64,000 nt of DNA from the NCBI RefSeq assembly GCF_963666675.1, contig NZ_OY762929.1, forward strand, positions 744,001-808,000, given 5' to 3'. This document shows positions 53,754 to 62,932 of the stretch, in pieces (within the stretch, counting starts at the first letter, position 1; every line of letters starts with the position of its first letter). The position numbers and the translations under genes are program-made. A model generated the notes under the pieces. It was given only the letters and a program-made list of their open reading frames with translations. It searched no databases and was not told the DNA's origin. Origin of the DNA: an uncultured Desulfobacter sp. (GTDB lineage: Bacteria > Desulfobacterota > Desulfobacteria > Desulfobacterales > Desulfobacteraceae).

Positions 53754-53866
53754 GTGCTTGATCATAAGATCGGTCATATTTTGTAGGGGCAATCCCCCTG
53801 TGGTTGCCCCCGTTAGGGCAGGCACAGAGACCTGCCCCTGCAATGGCCGACGTTAGAACCAAACCC
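53754..53866. repeat. MITE-like palindromic repeat, copy C
   Basis: 113 bp. Left end GTGCTTGATCATAAGATCGG matches the DUF6399 element end at 19 of 20 positions. The right end reads inward GGGTTTGGTTCTAACGTCGG. The interior palindromes match copies A and B. It lies 22 nt before the histidine kinase start, so it forms most of that gene's upstream region. No matching target duplication was seen. Confidence 0.82.
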
Positions 53867-53888
53867 TATATACAGGTATAATCGCTAT

Positions 53889-56009
53889 ATGACTTTGAAG
53901 ATAAACATAATGCTGGTGTCCATACTGGTGGCGGTTATTCTTGTTCTGGCGGGGATTACATATACCTATACCCAGTCCATCAGCCGCCAGACCGTGGAGA
54001 ATCACCAGCAGGCGGTGACCAAAGAGGCCGCCAAGATGGTGAATATGTGGCTGGGTCAACGGTTTAAGCTTGTCGGTGCGTTGGCACACACCCTGGAAGA
54101 TCTCTATTTGACCCAGGGACAGGACCCAAGGCCCATTTTGAAAATGACCATGGAAGCCGGTGGTTTTTCAGATGTTTATCTGGGGCTTTACAACGGAACC
54201 ATGATAGATGGGGCCGACTGGTATGCCTCACGGGATTATGATCCCCGGACCCGGCCCTGGTACAAACGGGGCATGGAAGAACAAAAAATGGCCTTGACCC
54301 GGCCCTTTATGGATCAGGGCTTCTGGACGATGGTCATTGCCGTGGTGGTGCCCCTGGTGCACGACAATCAGGTCGTCGGTGTTTTAAGTGCCAATATCAT
54401 ATTGGATACCTTGCAAAGGTCGGTCATGGATCTGCACATCGGCAAATACGGGGCCGCCTTTATCATTGACAGCCAGGGTTCCATACTGGTCCATCAGAAC
54501 AAAAGTCTGATGATGACCACCAAAATCCAGGAATCCGATCCCGCCCTCTCTAGGTTCGGTTCATATTTCCCCGGACGGGATGAAGGCTCTTTCTCCTACC
54601 GGGATCGCATGCTCAGCTTCCACAAACTTACCGACACCGGATGGTACCTTTGTACCAACGTGGACCGGGAAGAGGCGTTGGCCCTGGCTAAAAATACGGA
54701 TTTGCTGTTTGCCATGTCCATGGTGTTGAAAATTTTGGGTATCCTGGCACTGCTGTTCTTTATCACCGTAGGCGGGTCGGCTTTGATTCTGTTTATCTCC
54801 AAAAACAGGTTTGAGGCCATTGTGTCGGGAAAAGACGAAGATCTTCGCGGGGAAATCATCCGCAGAAAAGAGCTTGAAACCCGTTATAGAACGCTTTTCA
54901 ACACGGCCACCAACGCCATCATGCTCACCAAAAACGGGGTCTATATCGAGTGCAATCAAAAGGCATTGGATATGTTTGAGCTTGCCGCAGATGATATCAT
55001 CGGCCGGACCATGCTGGATCTCTCCCCGGATATCCAAATGGACGGCACGGCCACAAAGCTTAAACTGACCCAGCTTAAGGCGTCCCATGGCCATGGCGGT
55101 TCCGATGTGTTTAAATGGACCTTCAGCCGGGCCAACGGGTCGGAGTTCCCGGCGGAGATCGGAATCTCTACGTTGACGCTGGATGGGGAAATGGTCAAGG
55201 TGTACAGCATCTGGGACATTTCAAAACGGGTGAATGCCGAGCAGAACCTGCGCCAGGCCCAGAAAATGGCGGCCATGGGTGAGATGATGTCCGCCATTGC
55301 CCACCAGTGGCGCCAGCCCCTCAATGCCCTCTCCTCGTATATTGCCTCCCTCACCCCGGCCTTTTACAACCAAATGATTTCCGCCCCGTTCATTGAAAAA
55401 CTGGTCCGGGAGGCCGATGCCCAGATTCAGTTCATGTCCAGAACCATCAACGATTTCAGGGAATACTTCAGGCCGTCCAAAAATAAACACACCTTCGAGG
55501 TCATGGATTCAATAGAAAGTGCCATCAAACTGGTCAAACCCCAGCTGCGCCAGAACAATATCACCCTGGATCTCGAGTTGGACGACGCCAAAGGTCCCAT
55601 GCCTATCCTGGGTTATAAGAATGAATTTGTTCATGTGCTGGTCAACATCATTTCCAATGCAAAGGATGCAATCAAAGAACGCCAGGCCAATAACCCGGAC
55701 CGGACCGTTCACCGGTTAATCAATCTGGCTGTGATTAAACGCAGTGATAAGATTGTACTGGAGATTAAGGATACGGGCTGCGGGATTCCTTCTCACTTGA
55801 TGGAAAAGATATTTACGCCCTATTTTACCACCAAGGGGACAGCCACCGGCACCGGCATCGGTTTGTACATGGCCAAAATGATTGTGGAAAAGGAGATGAA
55901 GGGCCATATACATGTGGAAAACCGGTATACGGGCGTCATGTTCAGAATCCAACTGCCCCTGGCCCTTGGTGGAAACGCCCTTCAGGAGAACAAAGAGAAT
56001 CATGATTAA
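53889..56009 (+). CDS. Membrane histidine kinase with Cache and PAS domains
   Basis: A 706-aa sensor. A membrane segment near residues 8-28 is followed by a periplasmic double-Cache domain to about residue 270 (YASRDYDPRTRPWYKRGMEE is typical). A second membrane segment follows (MVLKILGILALLFFITVGGSALIL). Then come a PAS domain (YRTLFNTATNAIMLTKNGVY), HisKA with the phosphorylated His in MMSAIAHQWRQPLNAL, and the ATPase with N-box NIISNAKDAIK, IKDTGCGIP and GTGIGLYMAKMI. Cache domains of this type bind amino acids or organic acids. It overlaps the response regulator gene by 8 nt. Confidence 0.92.
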   Translation: MTLKINIMLVSILVAVILVLAGITYTYTQSISRQTVENHQQAVTKEAAKMVNMWLGQRFKLVGALAHTLEDLYLTQGQDPRPILKMTMEAGGFSDVYLGLYNGTMIDGADWYASRDYDPRTRPWYKRGMEEQKMALTRPFMDQGFWTMVIAVVVPLVHDNQVVGVLSANIILDTLQRSVMDLHIGKYGAAFIIDSQGSILVHQNKSLMMTTKIQESDPALSRFGSYFPGRDEGSFSYRDRMLSFHKLTDTGWYLCTNVDREEALALAKNTDLLFAMSMVLKILGILALLFFITVGGSALILFISKNRFEAIVSGKDEDLRGEIIRRKELETRYRTLFNTATNAIMLTKNGVYIECNQKALDMFELAADDIIGRTMLDLSPDIQMDGTATKLKLTQLKASHGHGGSDVFKWTFSRANGSEFPAEIGISTLTLDGEMVKVYSIWDISKRVNAEQNLRQAQKMAAMGEMMSAIAHQWRQPLNALSSYIASLTPAFYNQMISAPFIEKLVREADAQIQFMSRTINDFREYFRPSKNKHTFEVMDSIESAIKLVKPQLRQNNITLDLELDDAKGPMPILGYKNEFVHVLVNIISNAKDAIKERQANNPDRTVHRLINLAVIKRSDKIVLEIKDTGCGIPSHLMEKIFTPYFTTKGTATGTGIGLYMAKMIVEKEMKGHIHVENRYTGVMFRIQLPLALGGNALQENKENHD

Positions 56010-57426
56010 CTTCAGCCATTCAAAGGTGCCGGTGGTTCTGGTGGACGATGAGTCCTCGGAACTTGATGCTTACGGTTTTTTGCTCACCTCCATGGGGGTT
56101 AAGCAGGTGGTTCAGGTCCAGGACAGCCGGCGCTTGCCGGGTGTCATGGCCGACCTGGGCGTGTGTGTGCTTTTTCTTGACCTGAATATGCCCCATAAGT
56201 CCGGCCTGGAGGTGCTAAAAGAGCTCCGGGTGACCCATCCCCACATTCCCGTGGTGATTATCACGGCCAATTCCGAGATTGAAAGCGCCGTTGAGTGTTT
56301 AAAGCAGGGGGCCCATGACTATCTGGTCAAACCCATCAATATGAACACCTTTGCTTCGGCACTGCGAAATGCCCTGGAAATCTGCGCATTGCGAAATGAG
56401 GTGCTCACCCTGAAAGGGGTCGCCTTTAACCAGACCCTTAAATATCCGGAGTATTTCCAGCACATCATCACCCGGAATCCGACGATGATCGGTCTGTTCC
56501 AGTATATCGAATCCATCTCCACCAGCCGGGAGCCGATTTTGATCCTGGGTGAAACCGGTACCGGCAAGGAGCTTATTGCCCGCGCCATCCATGACGTTTC
56601 CGGACTTGGCGGTCCGTTTGTGCCGGTGGATGTGGCCGGGCTTGATGACAATCTGTTTTCGGACACGCTTTTCGGGCATAGTAAAGGTGCCTACACCGGT
56701 GCGGATAAACATAGAGAGGGGCTGGTGGAAAAGGCGGCGGAGGGCTCCTTGTTTTTAGATGAAATCGGTGATCTTTCTGCCGCCTCCCAGGTCAAGCTGT
56801 TGCGATTAATCCAGGAAGGTATCTATTACCCCCTGGGATCTGACAGACCCCGGACCTGCCGGGCGCGGATTATTTCTGCAACCAATAAATCCCGCAATTC
56901 CCTTGCCGCCGTGGATCAGGAGCAGTTCCGCTCCGATCTTTTTTTCAGGCTTTCCACCCACCTGATCCAGGTGCCTCCGCTGCGGGAGCGCCGGGAGGAT
57001 ATTCCCTTGATCGCCGCCCACATGAGGGATCAGGCCGCCAAAGCCATGGGTAAGCCCGTTGTTGAAACCGGAGAAGGGTTTTCGGCCGTTTTGGAAGCCC
57101 ACTCTTTCCCGGGAAATATCCGGGAGTTGAAAACCTACGTTTATGATGCCGTGGCGCAAAGCACGGGAGCAAGCCTTAGTGTCGAGGCGATTCAGGATCG
57201 TCTGGCGGATGTTTCAAATGTGCCCCAAGCCGTCGATGTTGTCCTTGACCGGGAAACGGTTCTGGAGGACTTAATGGGCGGATTCCCCACTCTGGCCGCC
57301 CTGACCGAATATGCCATTGACCAGGCCCTGGAACGCACTGATTACAATCAGAGCCAGGCGGCAAAACTTTTGGGTATCTCGAAACAGGCCCTGAGCAAAC
57401 GATTGAAAAACCGGGACAAAAGTTGA
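56002..57426 (+). CDS. NtrC-type response regulator (sigma54 activator)
   Basis: A 474-aa protein. The ATG at 56002 overlaps the kinase stop; an upstream in-frame extension to 55912 is unlikely. The receiver has VVLVDDESSE and the phosphorylated Asp in CVLFLDLNMPHKSGLEV. The AAA+ domain has GETGTGKELIARAIHDVSG, the sigma54 loop as GAYTGA (the common variant of GAFTGA), and GSLFLDEIGDLS. The C-terminal Fis-type helix-turn-helix is NQSQAAKLLGISKQALSKRL. It probably activates the transporter operon downstream, which has palindromic sites and a sigma54 promoter. Confidence 0.93.
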   Translation: MINFSHSKVPVVLVDDESSELDAYGFLLTSMGVKQVVQVQDSRRLPGVMADLGVCVLFLDLNMPHKSGLEVLKELRVTHPHIPVVIITANSEIESAVECLKQGAHDYLVKPINMNTFASALRNALEICALRNEVLTLKGVAFNQTLKYPEYFQHIITRNPTMIGLFQYIESISTSREPILILGETGTGKELIARAIHDVSGLGGPFVPVDVAGLDDNLFSDTLFGHSKGAYTGADKHREGLVEKAAEGSLFLDEIGDLSAASQVKLLRLIQEGIYYPLGSDRPRTCRARIISATNKSRNSLAAVDQEQFRSDLFFRLSTHLIQVPPLRERREDIPLIAAHMRDQAAKAMGKPVVETGEGFSAVLEAHSFPGNIRELKTYVYDAVAQSTGASLSVEAIQDRLADVSNVPQAVDVVLDRETVLEDLMGGFPTLAALTEYAIDQALERTDYNQSQAAKLLGISKQALSKRLKNRDKS

Positions 57427-57434
57427 CGCTGCTC

Positions 57435-57469
57435 GTCAACCATGATTGACTTTGTCAACCATGGTTGAC
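57435..57469. promoter_or_regulatory. Two palindromic operator sites for the response regulator
   Basis: GTCAACCATGATTGAC at 57435-57450 and the perfect palindrome GTCAACCATGGTTGAC at 57454-57469, centres 19 bp apart. They lie about 290-320 bp upstream of the sigma54 promoter at 57755, typical of an NtrC enhancer. The pair also sits in a longer stem (GCTGCTCGTCAACCAT with ATGGTTGACGAGCAGC), so it may double as a terminator for the regulator gene. Confidence 0.65.
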
Positions 57470-57541
57470 GAGCAGCTCGTTTCTTAACCCTTAGCCAATA
57501 ATCCCCACCCCCCTCTCTGTGTAGTTTGGCAAGAGCCAAAC

Positions 57542-57667
57542 CTCTGTGCTCTCCGTGGTTTAAAAAATAAAATCCCGAAGGGATTAAATGTCTTTTCCCC
57601 AATCTCCAGGTTTGTATCGTTAGCGGGCTTCGCCCGCAGGTTTATTTTAACCACAGAGAGCACAGAG
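57542..57667. repeat. Intergenic palindromic repeat with ACCACAGAG arms
   Basis: CTCTGTGCTCTCCGTGGTT at 57542-57560 pairs at 18 of 19 positions with 57649-57667. Inside are two smaller hairpins: AATCCCGAAGGGATT at 57571-57585 and GCGGGCTTCGCCCGC at 57623-57637. This type of arm is common between genes in many bacteria. It separates the operator pair from the promoter. Confidence 0.6.
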
Positions 57668-57754
57668 AACACAGCGTTTTATGTGCTGGACCCAGCAAAA
57701 GTCTTCTTGATAAGTATTCCCCTCGGTTTTGATTTTTAAATGATTCGAAGCTCT

Positions 57755-57770
57755 TGGCACAAGCCTTGCT
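57755..57770 (+). promoter_or_regulatory. Sigma54 promoter of the ABC transporter operon
   Basis: TGGCACAAGCCTTGCT, a full match to the -24/-12 consensus, 84 nt before the binding-protein start. Confidence 0.9.
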
Positions 57771-57853
57771 AATGTAGCATTATTACGTTTATGAAACCAC
57801 GTGCGAAAATTTAATTGTTTCGCGCACCATTTTAACATCCACAAGGAGGAAAG

Positions 57854-59095
57854 ATGAAGCTTAATCGTTTTTGGACCGCAACGGCAGCTGCCGGGCTTTT
57901 AATCAGCGGACTTATTTTTACAGCCCCCGCTGCGGCAAATGATACAACCATCAAGATCGGAAATATTATTCCTTTATCAGGCCCGTCTGCATCTGTGGGC
58001 CAGCAGGGGAAAAATGCCAGGGAGATGGCCGTTGAAGAGATCAACGCTGCCGGCGGCATCAAATCCCTGGGCGGTGCCAAACTTGAAATGCTCTATGCCG
58101 ATTCCGAATCCAAACCCGAAAAAGGTGTTTCAGAAGCCGAACGTTTGATCAACACCGAAAAGGTCAACGTCCTCACCGGCTGCTGGAACTCCGCAGTCAC
58201 CTATCCCACCACCGCCGTGGCTGAACGGTATGGCGTGCCCTTTATCGTACCGGTGTCCGTGTCCGATAAAATCACCGAACAGGGATTTAAAAACGTATTC
58301 CGTATTGCCGCCAAAGACTCCTGGTGGACCCGGGATCAGTTCGCCTTCTTAAAAGATATGCAGACTGAGTTCAACACACCTGTTAAAAAACTTGCCTTTG
58401 TTTATGAAAACGGTGACTGGGGAAAAGGCATGGCCGGTCAGTGGAAAAAACTGGCTGAAAAAGACGGTTACGAGGTTGTCCTGGACGAACCCTATCCCTC
58501 CACCGCCACCGACCTGAGCCCTGTGGTTCAGAAAATCAGACGATCCAGAGCAGATGTCCTTTTGTTGGTTTCCAATGCTGCGGACGCCATTCTTTTAACC
58601 AACACCCTGGCTGAATATAAAGTGCGCCTAAAAGCCATCGTAACCACCGGCGGCGGACATGCCGACCCCTTCTTTATCAAAGCCGTGGGTAAAAATGCCC
58701 GGTACCTTTTCGATATTGTGGAGTGGGAAGCCGATATCAACAAACCGGGTGCCAAAGAGACCAATGAAAAATATAAAGCCAAATACGGTTATAACCTTAC
58801 CGGTGAAGCTGTGGACGCCTATGTTGCCATGTACGTGATCAAAGATGCCCTGGAACGTGCCGGCAGCCTTGATAAAGACGCCATCCGCAAAGCCCTGGCC
58901 GAGACCAATTTTACTTCCGGTCCTGGCATGATCGTTGGCTATGATGCCGTTGAGTTTGACGAAAGCGGCCAGAATTCCCATGCATCACCTGTAATTGTAC
59001 AGATCAATGATGCGGGCAACGGTCTTGAAAGAATTACCGTATGGCCCAAGAGCGCCAGACGCGCCGGATACACCCCAGTTTTCCCCAAACCATAA
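57854..59095 (+). CDS. livK: ABC transporter substrate-binding protein (LivK family)
   Basis: A 413-aa periplasmic binding protein with AAGGAGGAAAG before its ATG. The signal peptide is MKLNRFWTATAAAGLLISGL...AAAN. The mature part shows TIKIGNIIPLSGPSASVGQQ, AVEEINAAGGI and LTGCWNSAVTYPTTAVAERY, the Peripla_BP_6 pattern for branched-chain or other amino acids, amides or urea. The ligand cannot be told from sequence. The longer length (LivK is about 370 aa) and neighbouring GABA genes leave an amino acid other than Leu/Ile/Val possible. First gene of the operon. Confidence 0.9.
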   Translation: MKLNRFWTATAAAGLLISGLIFTAPAAANDTTIKIGNIIPLSGPSASVGQQGKNAREMAVEEINAAGGIKSLGGAKLEMLYADSESKPEKGVSEAERLINTEKVNVLTGCWNSAVTYPTTAVAERYGVPFIVPVSVSDKITEQGFKNVFRIAAKDSWWTRDQFAFLKDMQTEFNTPVKKLAFVYENGDWGKGMAGQWKKLAEKDGYEVVLDEPYPSTATDLSPVVQKIRRSRADVLLLVSNAADAILLTNTLAEYKVRLKAIVTTGGGHADPFFIKAVGKNARYLFDIVEWEADINKPGAKETNEKYKAKYGYNLTGEAVDAYVAMYVIKDALERAGSLDKDAIRKALAETNFTSGPGMIVGYDAVEFDESGQNSHASPVIVQINDAGNGLERITVWPKSARRAGYTPVFPKP

Positions 59096-59170
59096 AACGC
59101 CCATCCCAATGTCCTGTTTTAAAACTGCAGCACCCGTTTTAAAACGGGACATAACCGTCCGGAGAAAAAG

Positions 59171-60058
59171 ATGATCTATTTAATTGAAGATACAATCAAC
59201 GGCATCCTCATGGGCTCGATCTACGGGCTGACCGCCCTGGGGCTGACCATTATTTTCGGTGTGCTCAAGGTCGTTAACTTTGCCCACGGCACCCTTTTGA
59301 TGGTCAGTATGTACGTTGCCTATTGGACCGTTGTCCTGTCGGGACTTCACCCTTACCTTGCCCTGGTGATCGTAGTTCCGGTCATGTATGTGTTTGGATA
59401 CTATCTGCAGGATATTGTGATAAAGCCCATTTTTAAAGCTGAAAAAAATGTCCGGGAACCCAGTACGGTCATTATCGTTACCACCGGGGTGTGGTATGTG
59501 CTGGATAACCTGACCCTGATGGTTTTTGGTCCCCAGTACCGTTCTTTGCCGGACAATCCCCTCCAGGGTAAAATGATAGAGCTTGGGGAGATGTTTATCT
59601 CCGTGCCCAAGTTGTGGGGGGCCATCACCGCTGTGGCCACCGCCTTTGGCGTCTACTACTTTTTTCAGAAAACACGGACCGGCCGTGCCATCCGGGCATG
59701 CAGTCTTGACCGCGATGCGGCCAGTCTGTCCGGTATCAACCAGTACAAGATCTACAACATGGCCTTTGGGCTCGGTACGGCCGTGACCGGTATTGCCGCC
59801 GTCACCCTGGTTCCCTTTTACAACACCTTCCCTTCCGTGGGCGTCCTGTTTGATATTAAAGGCTTTATCATCGTTGTCTTGGGCGGACTCGGCTCCATTC
59901 CCGGGGCCATCATCGGCGGGATCATCATCGGGGTAATCGAATCCGTGGGTCCCCAGTTCATGACCGCAACGTGGACTGAGGCCATTGTATACGGTCTGTT
60001 CCTTCTGGTCCTTTTTGTTAAACCCTCAGGATTGTTCGGAGTAAAATATGACTGGTAA
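59171..60058 (+). CDS. livH: ABC transporter permease LivH
   Basis: A 295-aa inner-membrane permease with about eight hydrophobic segments. The family stretch is GSIYGLTALGLTIIFGVLKVVNFAHGTLLM. FDIKGFIIVVLGGLGSIPGAIIGG is the usual cytoplasmic coupling region. It starts 75 nt after livK and overlaps livM by 11 nt. Confidence 0.93.
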   Translation: MIYLIEDTINGILMGSIYGLTALGLTIIFGVLKVVNFAHGTLLMVSMYVAYWTVVLSGLHPYLALVIVVPVMYVFGYYLQDIVIKPIFKAEKNVREPSTVIIVTTGVWYVLDNLTLMVFGPQYRSLPDNPLQGKMIELGEMFISVPKLWGAITAVATAFGVYYFFQKTRTGRAIRACSLDRDAASLSGINQYKIYNMAFGLGTAVTGIAAVTLVPFYNTFPSVGVLFDIKGFIIVVLGGLGSIPGAIIGGIIIGVIESVGPQFMTATWTEAIVYGLFLLVLFVKPSGLFGVKYDW

Positions 60059-61154
60059 ACCCATCGCAGACACAGGGGAGAACAACGCCCCGTACGAGAC
60101 GGACGACGCCTTTCTTGACAGGCCTGCCCTGGCCCGTAAGGTGGTTAAGGATACCATTAACAAGGTACTGCTCGGGGCGGTGCTGATTCTGGTACTGGCC
60201 TTACCTGCTGTGGTCAGCAGTCCCACATGGCTGCATATCATTGTGTTGATATTTTTTTACGCCTATCTGACCACCTCCTGGAACATGGTGGGCGGATTTG
60301 CAGGGGTCCTGCCGTTGGGCCATGCGGTGTTTCTTGGCATCGGCGCATATACCTCAACGGTGCTCTCCCTTCAATACGGCATCAGTCCCTGGCTGGGTAT
60401 GCTCATCGGCGGTGTTTTAGCCGTTGCCGCCGGTATGGTCATCGGGCTTCCCACCTTGAAGATGCGCGGGGCCTACTTTGCCCTGGCCACCATCGCCTTT
60501 GCCGAGGGCGTGCGCGTCATGGTTGAGAATTTGGACTATCTTGGACCCTTCAAACTTAATGGTCCCAGGGGACTGCAGATTCCGCCGTTAAACGTGGGAT
60601 GGTCCCATTTTATGTTCTCATCCAAGGTGCCATATTACTACATTATTCTGGCCATGCTGCTGGTTATTCTGTTTCTAACCTGGGTGGTTTCCAGGTCCAA
60701 ACTGGGGTATTACCTGACTGCCGGCGGTGAGGAGCCGGAAGCTGCCCAGGCATTGGGGGTCAACGTATCCCGGGCCAAAGTGATTGCCATGGCGTTGAGT
60801 TGTTTTTTTACCGCCCTGGCCGGAACATTTTACGCCCAGTTCTCTTTGTTTATTCATCCTAAAAGTACCATTTCCCTTGATATATCCTTTGAGATTGCCT
60901 TTATCGCTTTGATCGGCGGCCGGGGCTCCATTGCCGGGCCTGTTCTGGGGGCACTTCTGCTTCGGCCGGTCAGTGACCTGTCAAGAATTTATTTTGGAGA
61001 TATTCTGCCGGGGATGCACCTGGTAATTTACGGTGTTGTGCTCATTCTGGTGATGATTTTTCAGCCCCGTGGTCTGCAGGAACCCTTGACCCGGGTGTAC
61101 GACAAAGTTGTGAATCGTATGGCCGACGGTTTTATCAAAGGAGGCGGGAAATGA
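60048..61154 (+). CDS. livM: ABC transporter permease LivM
   Basis: A 368-aa permease. After a hydrophilic N-terminus of about 45 residues come the LivM membrane segments (TSWNMVGGFAGVLPLGHAVF, GLPTLKMRGAYFALATIAFAEG) and the coupling region FEIAFIALIGGRGSIAGPVLGA. Overlaps livH (11 nt) and livG (4 nt). Confidence 0.93.
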   Translation: MTGKPIADTGENNAPYETDDAFLDRPALARKVVKDTINKVLLGAVLILVLALPAVVSSPTWLHIIVLIFFYAYLTTSWNMVGGFAGVLPLGHAVFLGIGAYTSTVLSLQYGISPWLGMLIGGVLAVAAGMVIGLPTLKMRGAYFALATIAFAEGVRVMVENLDYLGPFKLNGPRGLQIPPLNVGWSHFMFSSKVPYYYIILAMLLVILFLTWVVSRSKLGYYLTAGGEEPEAAQALGVNVSRAKVIAMALSCFFTALAGTFYAQFSLFIHPKSTISLDISFEIAFIALIGGRGSIAGPVLGALLLRPVSDLSRIYFGDILPGMHLVIYGVVLILVMIFQPRGLQEPLTRVYDKVVNRMADGFIKGGGK

Positions 61155-61876
61155 ATCTTCTTGAATTAAAGAATGTGACCAAGCGGTTTGGCGGCCTGAC
61201 GGCGGTGAACAACTTGAGTCTGTCCATGGAAAAAGGTGAGATTCTCGGGGTGATCGGTCCCAACGGGGCCGGAAAGTCCACGGCATTCAACTGCATTGCC
61301 GGGGTGTTTCCCCCCACAGAGGGAGAGGTGATTTTCGACGGGCAGGTGATCAACGGTCAAAAGCCCTGGGACCTGTGCAAAAAGGGCCTTGCCCGCACAT
61401 TCCAGATCGTGAAACCCTTTGCATCCAAAAGCGTGCTTTACAATGTGACGGTGGGGGCCTTTGTCAACACATCAAGCAGGGGCGAAGCCGAAGCCAAGGC
61501 CATTGAGGTGCTCAAGCTGCTTAATTTTGAAGATAAAAAGGATGCCAAATCTGCGGATCTGACCATTGCGGACAGAAAACGCCTTGAGATTGCCCGGGCC
61601 CTGGCCACGAACCCAAGACTTTTGCTCTTGGATGAGGTAATGGCAGGCCTGCGCCCGGCTGAGGTGGATGAGATGGTTGACATCATAAGGTTTCTGCGCG
61701 ACCAGGGTGTGACGATTCTGGTGATTGAGCATATCATGCGGGCCATCATGGCATTATCCGACCGTCTTGTTGTCATCCATTTCGGGGAAAAAATCGCAGA
61801 AGGCCTCCCCGAAGCCGTGGCGTCCGATGAAAAAGTGATTAAAGCATATCTGGGAGATGAATATGGGGTTTCTTGA
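61151..61876 (+). CDS. livG: ABC transporter ATP-binding protein LivG
   Basis: A 241-aa ATPase. Walker A is GPNGAGKST. The Q-loop lies in ARTFQIVKPF. The signature region is degenerate for the family (SADLTIADRKRLEIARAL in place of LSGGQ). Walker B is RLLLLDEVMAGL, with a switch His in VIEHIMRAIM. LivG normally reads LSYGQQR, so the altered signature LTIADRK is worth note, since it is the site that closes over ATP on the partner subunit. Confidence 0.9.
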   Translation: MNLLELKNVTKRFGGLTAVNNLSLSMEKGEILGVIGPNGAGKSTAFNCIAGVFPPTEGEVIFDGQVINGQKPWDLCKKGLARTFQIVKPFASKSVLYNVTVGAFVNTSSRGEAEAKAIEVLKLLNFEDKKDAKSADLTIADRKRLEIARALATNPRLLLLDEVMAGLRPAEVDEMVDIIRFLRDQGVTILVIEHIMRAIMALSDRLVVIHFGEKIAEGLPEAVASDEKVIKAYLGDEYGVS

Positions 61877-62573
61877 GGTAAATAACATTGATGTCAGCTA
61901 TGGGGATGTCCAGGTCATTTTTGATCTGTCCATGCGCATTGAAGAAGGTGAAGTGGTCTCCATTATCGGCGGCAACGGTGCCGGAAAATCCACCTTGCTG
62001 CGCACCCTTTCAGGCTTGATGCAGCCGTCCGCCGGCCGGATCACCTTTAAAAATAGATCGATACACACCCAGCCGCCCGAGGAGATTGTCAATCGCGGTA
62101 TTGTCCATGTCCCGGAAGGGCGCAGGCTTTTCTCTTTGATGACCATAAAAGACAATCTTATTGTGGGGGCTTATAATAAGGACGCAGATAAGTACAAAGA
62201 GCAGACCCTGGCCCAGGTATATGAGATGCTGCCGCGGCTCAAAGAGCGGGAAAATCAGACCGCCCTGACCCTGTCCGGCGGGGAGCAGCAGATGGTGGCC
62301 ATTGGCCGCGGGCTCATGGCCCGGCCAAAAATCCTGATGCTGGATGAGCCGTCCCTTGGCCTGGCACCGGTGCTGGTCAACAGCATTTTTGAGACCATCC
62401 GGAAAATCGCCGACCAGGGCACCACCGTACTGCTGGTAGAACAGGACGTGAACCATTCGCTGCGCCTGTCAGACCGCGGCTATGTCCTGGAACACGGCCG
62501 AATCGCCCTGGAGGGCAAGGCCGATGAACTTTTGGGTAATCCCCATATTAAAGAAGCCTATCTAGGTATATAG
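61857..62573 (+). CDS. livF: ABC transporter ATP-binding protein LivF
   Basis: A 238-aa ATPase overlapping livG by 20 nt (ATG at 61857, or 61863). Walker A GGNGAGKST, signature LTLSGGEQQMVAIGRGL, Walker B KILMLDEPSLGLAP, switch His in VEQDVNHSLR. The canonical signature here contrasts with LivG, so the two ATP sites of the complex may not be equal. Last gene of the operon, followed by a terminator. Confidence 0.93.
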   Translation: MNMGFLEVNNIDVSYGDVQVIFDLSMRIEEGEVVSIIGGNGAGKSTLLRTLSGLMQPSAGRITFKNRSIHTQPPEEIVNRGIVHVPEGRRLFSLMTIKDNLIVGAYNKDADKYKEQTLAQVYEMLPRLKERENQTALTLSGGEQQMVAIGRGLMARPKILMLDEPSLGLAPVLVNSIFETIRKIADQGTTVLLVEQDVNHSLRLSDRGYVLEHGRIALEGKADELLGNPHIKEAYLGI

Positions 62574-62590
62574 CTGTAAATTTTTCTCAG

Positions 62591-62607
62591 GCCCCCTTTA
62601 CGGGGGC
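62591..62607 (+). terminator. Terminator of the ABC transporter operon
   Basis: GCCCCC at 62591-62596 pairs with GGGGGC at 62602-62607 around TTTAC, 18 nt after livF, followed by a T-rich stretch. Confidence 0.75.
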
Positions 62608-62932
62608 TTCTTGAGATTTCACGATTTTTTTGCTCCCCCCGTTCCCTGCCGTAAAAATACGAAAATACCGTCACTATAATCCATTCGGCCCCATTGTCAG
62701 AATTAAATCTGGTCGAGATGCGCCGGATTTTAAATCTCCATCAAGGAATCAGTTCGTGAGAATTTAAAATGATTCCCTCTAAAATACCCATTGTTAATGA
62801 ATGCTGTTTTGGATTAGATCTGGTCGCGGATAAATAAAGTCATGCCGCTTTTCAGGAGAAATCAGAGGCAAGAGTTTGATACTCGATGTTCGAGTTTTTT
62901 AAATTTGACTGCCAAACAATCCTTGATTAGAA
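62608..62932. other. Flank of an IS4-family element
   Basis: No gene seen. The partial direct repeats AAATCTGGTCGAGATGCG (about 62706) and AGATCTGGTCGCGGATAA (about 62816) may mark an element end, but the true end was not fixed. Confidence 0.35.

Noticed and set aside
57542..57667. The palindromic repeat before the transporter as a riboswitch
   Set aside because: It is symmetric with arms common in intergenic repeats, and it lies upstream of the promoter, so it is not in the transcript leader.
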